A DNA stretch of 64,000 bases from Streptomyces sp. AJS327 (GTDB taxonomy: Bacteria > Actinomycetota > Actinomycetes > Streptomycetales > Streptomycetaceae): the NCBI RefSeq assembly GCF_013450295.1, contig NZ_SKBR01000003.1:682001-746000 (forward strand), given 5' to 3'. The position numbers were made by a program, and so were the translations under genes. This document shows, piece by piece, positions 44,628-51,339 of the stretch. Below the pieces are notes generated by a model that was not told where the DNA came from, did no database searches, and saw only the letters and a program-made list of their open reading frames with translations. The first letter of the stretch is position 1. The number at the start of each line of letters is the position of its first letter.

Positions 44628-46823
44628 TCAGGAGGCGGCGGTGAGGGCTTCCGGGAGCGGCTGGGCGTGCACCACGAGCAGACCGGAGACGGCCCGGGTG
44701 AGGCAGACGTAGAGGCGGCGCAGCCCGGTGCGCTCGTCCGGTTCGGCGGCCACCAGCGCCGCCGGTTCCTCCAGCACCACGTGGTCGTACTCCAGGCCCT
44801 TGGCCAGACCGGCGGGCACGAGCGTGAGCCGGACGTCCGGGGCGGTCCCCTCGCCCGGCCGCAGCCAGGGCACTCCCGCCCCGTCGAGGAGCCCCTCCCA
44901 CTCCGGGACGCGCGCGTCCGAGACGATCAGGCCGACGGAGCCCTCGCGTTCCAGCGCGCGCCGCACGGCCTCGTGCACCGCCTCCGTCAACGCGCCCTCC
45001 GGGCACCGCAGTACGGCGAAGTCGCCGGGGGACTCCCGAACCGACGTGGCCTCGCGGAGTGTCGGCGCGATCTCGGGCAGCAGCCGGGAGGCGTAGGCGA
45101 TCACCTCGCGCGGCACCCGGAACCCGCGCGTCAACTCCGTTACCTCCGCTCCCGGTTTGCCGAGGTGCGTGAGCGCGTCGGTCCAACTCCGCGTGGCCCA
45201 GGGGGTGGTGCCCTGGGCGATGTCCCCGAGGACAGTGGCGGTGCCGGTGGCGCAGCGGCGACCCACCGCGCGGTACTCCATGGGGGAGAGGTCCTGTGCC
45301 TCGTCCAGCACCACATGGCCCAGCGAGGAGAGGCGGGACACCAGATCGGTGGCCTCGTCCACCAGCACCGCGTCCGCCGCCGACCACCTGGCGGACCGCA
45401 CTCCCCGCGCGGGTTTCGGCCAGAGCACCGCCCGCTGCTCCTCGGGGGTGAGCAGCCCCTCGGACTGCTCGGCTAGGAAGTCCGCGTCGGACAGCAGCCG
45501 CAGGACCAGCTTCGCCGGATCCACCGCCGGCCAGCAGAAGTTGACGATCGCCTTGACCGGGGCGGAGCGGGCCACGGCGTTCTGGGTTCGGTCGTCGGGT
45601 GCCTCGCCCGCCCGTTCCATCCGCACGAGCACGGCGTGCGCGAGGCGCTGCGGCAACGCCTCCCGGGCGGCGCCGTAGCGCATGTCGCGGGTGTCGCCCC
45701 AGCGGTCGATGTCGGCCCGCAACTCCTCGACGATGCCCCGGAGTTCGTCCACCGGCACGCGCCAGGTACGGGAGCCGCGCACTAGGGCCAGCGGTTCCTC
45801 CGGAGCCCGTACACCGGAGCGCACCGCGCGGCGCAGCAGCTGGGCCATCCGCGCGTCCCCCTTGACCGTCGCCGCCCGCGCCGTGTCGGCCCCGCGCACC
45901 GGCACGTGGGCGACCAACTCCGCCACCGTGGACTGCCGGACCCGGACCTCACCGAGGGCGGGGAGCACCTGCTCGATGTAGCGGAGGAAGGAGTCGTTCG
46001 GCCCGAGGATCAACGCGCCGCCGCGCGCGAGGCGTTCGCGGTGCGTGTACAGCAGGTAGGCGACGCGGTGCAGGCCAACCGCCGTCTTCCCGGTGCCGGG
46101 CGCGCCCTGCACGCAGAGCGTCTCCCCGACCTCCGCGCGGACGATCTCGTCCTGTTCCGGCTGGATCGTCGCGACGATGTCCCGCATGGGGCCGACGCGT
46201 GGCCGTTCGATCTCGGCCCGCAACAGCGCGCTCGTCTCTCCTGAACTGCCCTCCGCGGACGGGGTGTCGGCGTCAGCTGGCGAGTCCGTGCCGGGGTCGC
46301 CCGCGAACCGCTCGTCCTCGTAGGCGGTCAACTCCCCGCCGGTGTAGCCGAATCGGCGGCGCAACGCCACGGACTGCGGGTCCTGCCGGGAGGCGCGGTA
46401 GAAGGGACGGGAGACCGGCGCGCGCCAGTCGATCACCATGGGGTCGCCGTCCGCGTCGTGGACGTGGCGGCGGCCGATGTAGTAGCGGGTGGACTCGCCG
46501 GACCGGTCGGGCACCGTGTCCAGCCGTCCGAAGAACAGCGGTGTCTCGGCGAGATCCGCCAGCGCGGCGATGCGTTTGTCCAGGTCGGCCCGGAGGATCT
46601 GGTCGTTGACCCAGCTCGTGGTGGAGCTGGTCTCCAGGCTCTCGGCGTTCACGCGCATCGCGCGCAGCGCCGCCCGGGACGCGGCGAGGTGGGCCTGCTC
46701 GCTCTCCAGCGGGCCGCCGTCCGAACGTTCCCGCTCGGCGTCCGAGCGTTTCCGGTCGGTTTCCGGGTGTTTCCCCTCGCTGTCCGGGCGTTCGTGGTCG
46801 AGGGGCGGTGGCGTGCCGGACAC
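44628..46823 (-). CDS. helD: HelD-like UvrD/Rep-family RNA polymerase-associated ATPase
   Basis: A 731-residue superfamily 1 protein. An N-terminal charged helical arm (about 1-75: HERPDSEGKHPETDRKRSDAERERSD, then EQAHLAASRAALRAMRVNAE) precedes a barrel domain (TRYYIGRRHVHDADGDPMVIDWRAPVSRPFYRAS). The helicase core has Walker A VQGAPGTGKTAVGLHRVAYLLYTH, Walker B VVLDEAQDLSPMEYR, and C-terminal VPAGLAKGLEYDHVVLEEP and YVCLTRAV. Actinobacterial HelD releases stalled RNA polymerase from DNA and in some species gives rifamycin tolerance; no rifamycin-associated element was recognised upstream. GTG 46823 has ggagg 8 nt upstream; the longer frame to 47036 is rejected. Confidence 0.87.
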   Translation of the reverse strand: MSGTPPPLDHERPDSEGKHPETDRKRSDAERERSDGGPLESEQAHLAASRAALRAMRVNAESLETSSTTSWVNDQILRADLDKRIAALADLAETPLFFGRLDTVPDRSGESTRYYIGRRHVHDADGDPMVIDWRAPVSRPFYRASRQDPQSVALRRRFGYTGGELTAYEDERFAGDPGTDSPADADTPSAEGSSGETSALLRAEIERPRVGPMRDIVATIQPEQDEIVRAEVGETLCVQGAPGTGKTAVGLHRVAYLLYTHRERLARGGALILGPNDSFLRYIEQVLPALGEVRVRQSTVAELVAHVPVRGADTARAATVKGDARMAQLLRRAVRSGVRAPEEPLALVRGSRTWRVPVDELRGIVEELRADIDRWGDTRDMRYGAAREALPQRLAHAVLVRMERAGEAPDDRTQNAVARSAPVKAIVNFCWPAVDPAKLVLRLLSDADFLAEQSEGLLTPEEQRAVLWPKPARGVRSARWSAADAVLVDEATDLVSRLSSLGHVVLDEAQDLSPMEYRAVGRRCATGTATVLGDIAQGTTPWATRSWTDALTHLGKPGAEVTELTRGFRVPREVIAYASRLLPEIAPTLREATSVRESPGDFAVLRCPEGALTEAVHEAVRRALEREGSVGLIVSDARVPEWEGLLDGAGVPWLRPGEGTAPDVRLTLVPAGLAKGLEYDHVVLEEPAALVAAEPDERTGLRRLYVCLTRAVSGLLVVHAQPLPEALTAAS

Positions 46824-47321
46824 GGATGTGCCTCCAGGGATGACCGCCGCGAGCGCGCGCGACAGGGCACGCGGCGGCGGTGGAACGGGTACGGAAGGGG
46901 TGGCCCGGCCGGTTTCCGTGCGGCGGGCACCTCCCGGGCGGGGAGGAGGCAGAAGTCGGGGAGTGTAGTGCCGGGGCCCGGGAACCGCGAACGGTTTTCC
47001 TCGCGGTCCGCCGGGCCGCCCGGGCTGCCGCACCACCGCGACGCCGGGCTGCCCGTGCCCCGTGCGCCCGGCCGTGTCCGTGCGCCCGGCCGTGTCCGTC
47101 CGTCCGCGTCCGTCCGCCCTGCCGTGTCTGCCGTGTCTGCCGTGTCCGTCGGCTCGGCGGCCCGCTGTCCGCCCGCTCGCTGGCCGCCGGTCCGGGGCCC
47201 TCTCAGGGGTGAACCCCGAAGCTCTCTCCGGGGCGGCTCACCCCGGGGAGGGACACGCGGGCCCGGCCGCCGGGACGTGCGGCTGATGTGCGGAGTGGCC
47301 GGTCCGCCGCAGGCTGGGGGC
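46824..47321. other. Intergenic region upstream of the HelD gene
   Basis: 498 bases between divergent genes, with no supported ORF. It contains tandem repeats of 18 bp (47061-47096) and 9 bp (47121-47147) in a pyrimidine/G-rich setting. Confidence 0.45.
47061..47147. repeat. Adjacent 18-bp and 9-bp tandem repeats
   Basis: cgtgcgcccggccgtgtc is repeated exactly at 47061 and 47079; gccgtgtct is repeated at 47121 and 47130, with gccgtgtcc at 47139. The shared ccgtgtc core suggests a common slippage origin. Confidence 0.75.
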
Positions 47322-47690
47322 ATGAATCACACGGTCACTGATCCCACGCGGCACGGCCCGTCCGGCACCGGATGCCCCGGCGTGACCGCCCCCGCCAACC
47401 GGAACGCCCCCGGGGCCCGCAGCACACCCGGCAACGGGAACGCACCCGGGGCCCGGAGCACGCGGGGCGCCCGGAACGCGGCGAACGCCGGAGGTACGGA
47501 CGGGCTGGCGGAGGCCCCGGTGGGTGGCGCGCGGCGCGGGCACCGCATCGGGAACGGGCTGCGTGCCGTGCGGGTCTTCCTCGGCACCGCGTTCGAGGTG
47601 GCCGTCCTCGGCGCGCACGAGGGACGGTCGGCGGACGGCCCGGACCGTTGCCGGGACGCCCAGCAACCGGTCCGCCAACCGGTCCGCTGA
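47322..47690 (+). CDS. Small hypothetical protein with one hydrophobic segment
   Basis: A 122-residue protein. Residues 1-70 are repetitive and disordered (NAPGARSTPGNGNAPGARSTRGARNA). They are followed by RIGNGLRAVRVFLGTAFEVAVLGAHEG (about 77-103), a short amphipathic or membrane segment that resembles other small Streptomyces proteins I recall, and then an Arg/Gln tail. ATG 47322 stands 6 nt after CAGGCT with the spacer gggggc, identical to the pentapeptide gene start, which supports expression. The function is unknown, and the N-terminal repeats may be recent expansions. Confidence 0.5.
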   Translation: MNHTVTDPTRHGPSGTGCPGVTAPANRNAPGARSTPGNGNAPGARSTRGARNAANAGGTDGLAEAPVGGARRGHRIGNGLRAVRVFLGTAFEVAVLGAHEGRSADGPDRCRDAQQPVRQPVR

Positions 47691-47798
47691 GCACCGGGAG
47701 GCTCACCAACCGGCCCGCTGAGCACCCGGACGCTCGCCAACTCGCCCGCCGAGTACGGGAACACGCACCAACCGGCCGCTGTGGACCGGGACGTACGG
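47675..47798. repeat. Four degenerate 31-bp tandem repeats
   Basis: Units begin ccaaccgg at 47675 and 47706, ccaactcg at 47737 and ccaaccgg at 47768, exactly 31 bp apart. The first two are most alike (ccgctgagcacc core) and the last two are decayed. The first unit overlaps the end of the small gene at 47322-47690; there are no unique spacers, so this is not CRISPR. Confidence 0.8.
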
Positions 47799-47948
47799 GG
47801 GCTCGACTGCCAACTCCCCAGGACGCCCGCCGTGTTGCGAGCTCGACGTGTGGCTTCTTGTGGCTGGGCGAGGGTCGGCTGACGCGGAAGCAGCGCACGG
47901 CACACGCGGGGACGCGCGGGCCGTGCGCTGGCACGCCAGGTTCCGGCC

Positions 47949-48356
47949 CTACGGGGCCATGTTCGCGCTCTCGTTCCCGTTCTTCTCGGCCCATTCGACC
48001 AGTTCGACGGGGACCCCGTTGGGGTCGGCGACCATGAACAGCCGCTCGCCCCACGGCTCCTCGCGCGGCTCCAGGGTGATGGTGACCCCTTCGGCGCGCA
48101 GTCGCTCGTACTCCCTGTGCAGGTCGTTCACGACGAAGGCGAGGATCACCCCGTCCGCGGTCCGGTCGCGGAAGCCCTCGGGGAGCACTTCGAGACCGCG
48201 CCGGTGGAAGACCACGCTGGGCGCGCCGGGGTGGCTGAGGGAGGCGAAGCCGTCGGCGGCCATGGCCTCGGTGTAGCCGAAGTGCCTGGTCAGGAACGAA
48301 ACGGAGGCCGGAACGTCGTCGACGGTCAGGCATATGGCGGTGTCGGTGATGTGCAC
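47949..48356 (-). CDS. VOC (glyoxalase/bleomycin-resistance) family protein
   Basis: A 135-residue protein with paired beta-alpha-beta-beta-beta modules: AICLTVDDVPASVSFLTRHFGYTEAM, SVVFHRRGLEVL, VILAFVVNDLHREYERLRAEGVTITLEPREEPWGERLFMVADPNGVPVELVEW. The final Glu and one His/Gln set could bind a metal. The substrate is unknown. GTG 48356 has aggag about 5 nt upstream. A GTAC-rich operator candidate (48391-48408) lies about 35-50 bp upstream, so a TetR-type repressor probably controls it. Confidence 0.83.
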   Translation of the reverse strand: MHITDTAICLTVDDVPASVSFLTRHFGYTEAMAADGFASLSHPGAPSVVFHRRGLEVLPEGFRDRTADGVILAFVVNDLHREYERLRAEGVTITLEPREEPWGERLFMVADPNGVPVELVEWAEKNGNESANMAP

Positions 48357-48390
48357 GGAACTCCTCGCTGGGGCGGCTCAAGCTTTCTCT

Positions 48391-48408
48391 GTACGTTGTA
48401 CTCTGTAC
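48391..48408 (-). promoter_or_regulatory. GTAC heptad operator candidate
   Basis: GTAC occurs at 48391, 48398 and 48405, exactly 7 bp apart (GTAC-gtt-GTAC-tct-GTAC), giving overlapping palindromes in a locally AT-rich stretch (48381-48420) in front of the VOC gene. Confidence 0.6.
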
Positions 48409-48610
48409 CACATACGGAGTTACTGCGCGGGGAGTCGTGGCGCAACGTTTCCGGAGGGCGGGAGGGGCTGTGACGCGGAACCGCGGCGGGGTGGGGACCC
48501 CGGGCGTCCGTCACCAGCACGTCCGCCAACTGGACTACCGCGTAACGGAGTTCGGTCGAGTGGTCGACGGGCGAGGCGAGATGAGGCGCGGCGGGCGGTC
48601 GCGTACGGGG

Positions 48611-49252
48611 TCAGGCCGCGCGCAGCAGCAGGTGGCCCCGGGGGAGTTGCCGTTCCCCCTCGTACGGGGCGCGGAGCATCCGTGCGGCCTCGGTGAACCC
48701 GGCCGCGGCCGTCAACTCGGCCAGCTCGTCGATCGGCCACCGGTAGGCGGTCGTCACCTTGTGGTCGAAGGCCGCGACCGGTTCGCCGCCCGACTCGAAG
48801 AAGGCGAGCAGGAGATGGCCGCCCGGCCCGAGAACCCGCCGGAACTCCGCGAGGTACGAGGGCAGTTCGCGGGGTGGAGCGTGGATGACCGAGTACCAGG
48901 CGACGACGCCGCCCAGCGCGCCGTCCGCGAGGTCGAGGGCGTCCATGGAGCCGACCTCGAAGCGCAGGTCCGGGTGGGTCTCCCGGGCCAGGCCGACCAT
49001 CGCCGGGGACAGGTCGACGCCGAAGACGTCCAGCCCAAGGTCCCGCAGGCGCGCGGTCACCCCGCCGGGGCCGCAGCCCAGCTCCGCGACGGGTCCGGCA
49101 CCGGAGGACCCGGCCAGTTCCGCGAACGCGGCGAGGACGGAGCGTTCCAGCGGATACGCGTCCAGCTGGTCGAGGCCGAGTTCGGCGTAGAGGGCGGCGA
49201 CGCCGTCGTAGGCGTTCGCCGTCGCGCGCAGGTGCGGGGAAGGTGCGGTCAC
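48611..49252 (-). CDS. Class I SAM-dependent methyltransferase
   Basis: A 213-residue methyltransferase. Motif I VAELGCGPGGVTARLRDLG (about 57-75), post-I DVFGVDLSPAMVGLARE, motif II DGALGGVVAWYSVIH and motif III RVLGPGGHLLLAFFE fit the ubiquinone/menaquinone-biosynthesis-like Methyltransf_11/25 group. The substrate is unknown. GTG 49252 is preferred: TAGGGT (complement of 49261-49266) lies 8 nt upstream, whereas the ATG-proximal extension to 49324 adds only Gly/Arg-rich sequence. Confidence 0.8.
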   Translation of the reverse strand: MTAPSPHLRATANAYDGVAALYAELGLDQLDAYPLERSVLAAFAELAGSSGAGPVAELGCGPGGVTARLRDLGLDVFGVDLSPAMVGLARETHPDLRFEVGSMDALDLADGALGGVVAWYSVIHAPPRELPSYLAEFRRVLGPGGHLLLAFFESGGEPVAAFDHKVTTAYRWPIDELAELTAAAGFTEAARMLRAPYEGERQLPRGHLLLRAA

Positions 49253-49500
49253 GGGCGAGAACCCTAGGACGTCCGCCCGCCCTCCCGTACCGCCGCCCAC
49301 GAGCCGGACACCGCTCCGGGGCACCGCCCCGCCCTGATCCCGGTCCCGGTTAGACGCTCCCGCGCCCCGGGTGACCGCGACCCGGGCGGCAGTGTCCGGC
49401 CCGCCGGTTCGGGGCGCGTGGCCCGGTTCGGGGTCCGTCAGCCGTTTTCGGATTCCGGGCCGGAGCCCGGAACCGCACCCGCCGGGGCTGGTCCCGGGGG

Positions 49501-51207
49501 TCAGCCCGCCGGGTCCGGGTCGGAGTCCGGGTCGGAGTCCTGGTGCGGGTCGGGAGCCGGGGCCTCGCCGTCGAGCAGTTCGTTCGCGTCGACGATGCGG
49601 TACGCGTAGCCCTGCTCGGCGAGGAAGCGCTGGCGGTGCGCCGCGAAGTCCTGGTCGATGGTGTCCCGCGCCACGACGGAGTAGAACCGTGCCTCGTGCC
49701 CGTCGGCCTTGGGACGCAGCACCCGGCCGAGGCGCTGGGCCTCCTCCTGGCGGGAGCCGAAGGTGCCGGACACCTGGATCGCGACCGTCGCCTCGGGCAG
49801 GTCGACCGAGAAGTTGGCGACCTTGGACACCACCAGGCAGCTCAGCTCCCCCGAGCGGAACGCGTCGAACAGCTTCTCCCGCTGCGCCGGAGTGGTGTCC
49901 CCCTTGATCACCGGGGCGTCGAGGTGGGCGCCCAACTCGTCGAGCTGGTCGATGTACTGGCCGATGACGAGCGTCTGCTCGCCCCGGTGCCGCCGCACCA
50001 GCGCCTCGGTGATCCGCTGCTTGCTGCCCGTCGTCGCGCAGAAGCGGTACTTCTCCTCCGCCTCGGCCGTCGCGTAGGCGAGCCGTTCGGACTCGGTGAG
50101 CCCGACGCGCACCTCGACGCAGTCGGCGGGGGCGATGTAGCCCTGGTTCTCGATCTCCTTCCAGGGCGCGTCGAAGCGCTTCGGGCCGATGAGTGAGAAC
50201 ACGTCCGACTCGCGGCCGTCCTCCCGTACGAGGGTGGCGGTCAGCCCCAGACGGCGCCGCGCCTGGAGGTCGGCGGTGAACTTGAACACCGGCGCGGGCA
50301 GCAGGTGTACCTCGTCGTAGATGACCAGACCCCAGTCGCGGGAGTCGAACAGCTCAAGGTGCGGGTAGACGCCCTTCCGCTTCGCCGTCAGCACCTGGTA
50401 GGTGGCGATGGTGACCGGCCGGATCTCCTTCCGCGCCCCGCTGTACTCGCCCACCTCGTGCTCGGTGAGCGAGGTCCGGCGGACCAGCTCGTGCTTCCAC
50501 TGCCGGGCGGAGACCGTGTTGGTCACCAGGATCAGCGTCGTCGCGCTGGCCCGCGCTATCGCCCCCGCGCCGACCAGCGTCTTGCCCGCCCCGCAGGGCA
50601 GGACCACCACGCCGGAACCGCCGTGCCAGAACCCCTCGACGGCCTGCCGCTGGTACGGGCGCAGCGCCCAGCCGTCCTCCTCCAGCGCCACCGGGTGCGC
50701 CTCACCGTCGACGTAGCCCGCCAGGTCCTCGGCGGGCCAGCCCAGCTTGAGCAGCACCTGCTTGATCTGCCCGCGCTCCGAGGGGTGGACGATCACGGTG
50801 TCCGGGTCGATCCGCTCGCCCACCAGCGGCAGTACCCGCTTCGAGCGCAGCACCTCCTCCAGCACCGGGCGGTCGCTGCTGTGCAGGACCAGTCCGTGCG
50901 CGGGGTGCTTGGTCAGCGTGAGCCGCCCGTACCGCGCCATGGTCTCGGCCACGTCGACGAGCAGCGCGTGCGGCACCGGGTAGCGCGCGTACGCCACCAG
51001 CGCGTCCACCACCTGCTCCGCGTCGTGCCCGGCGGCCCGCGCGTTCCACAGACCGAGCGGGGTGAGCCGGTAGGTGTGGATGTGCTCGGGAGCCCGCTCC
51101 AGCTCGGCGAAGGGCGCGATGGCGCGGCGGCACGCGTCGGCCTGCTCGTGGTCGACCTCCAGCAACAGCGTCTTGTCACTCTGGACGATCAGCGGGCCAC
51201 CGTTCAC
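49501..51207 (-). CDS. XPB/Ssl2-type DNA repair helicase
   Basis: A 568-residue superfamily 2 helicase. A damage-recognition N-terminal domain (about 1-170) precedes Q-motif RPYQRQAVEGF, Walker A LPCGAGKTLVGAGAIA, DEVH box LVIYDEVHLL, LGLTATLVREDG, and C-terminal TTPAQREKLFDAFRSG, VSKVANFSVDLPEATVAIQ and QEEAQRLGRVLRP. It is the bacterial homologue of the TFIIH subunit XPB, an ATP-dependent 3'-5' helicase. GTG 51207 has gaggagaa upstream. The extreme C-terminus has a PDPHQDSDPDSDPDPAG repeat. It is paired with the large protein at 51340-54267, as in mycobacteria. Confidence 0.92.
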   Translation of the reverse strand: MNGGPLIVQSDKTLLLEVDHEQADACRRAIAPFAELERAPEHIHTYRLTPLGLWNARAAGHDAEQVVDALVAYARYPVPHALLVDVAETMARYGRLTLTKHPAHGLVLHSSDRPVLEEVLRSKRVLPLVGERIDPDTVIVHPSERGQIKQVLLKLGWPAEDLAGYVDGEAHPVALEEDGWALRPYQRQAVEGFWHGGSGVVVLPCGAGKTLVGAGAIARASATTLILVTNTVSARQWKHELVRRTSLTEHEVGEYSGARKEIRPVTIATYQVLTAKRKGVYPHLELFDSRDWGLVIYDEVHLLPAPVFKFTADLQARRRLGLTATLVREDGRESDVFSLIGPKRFDAPWKEIENQGYIAPADCVEVRVGLTESERLAYATAEAEEKYRFCATTGSKQRITEALVRRHRGEQTLVIGQYIDQLDELGAHLDAPVIKGDTTPAQREKLFDAFRSGELSCLVVSKVANFSVDLPEATVAIQVSGTFGSRQEEAQRLGRVLRPKADGHEARFYSVVARDTIDQDFAAHRQRFLAEQGYAYRIVDANELLDGEAPAPDPHQDSDPDSDPDPAG

Positions 51208-51339
51208 GCGGTTCTCCTCAGCGGTACGACGGACGGACGAAGCGGCTGACACAAGCCAAACGTCCAGTGTGCCGCATCGCTGGTGGGAGCTGACGGGGGA
51301 CGACAACCCGTGATGCCTGGTCGGCCCGGAGTAGCGGGG

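Noticed and set aside
47675-47798. CRISPR-like array
   Set aside because: The 31-bp units are directly adjacent with no unique spacers and no cas genes.
33333-47948. Possible integrated element after tRNA-Thr
   Set aside because: No integrase, relaxase, phage gene or second copy of the tRNA 3' end was found in the window; only decayed genes and ordinary accessory genes are present.
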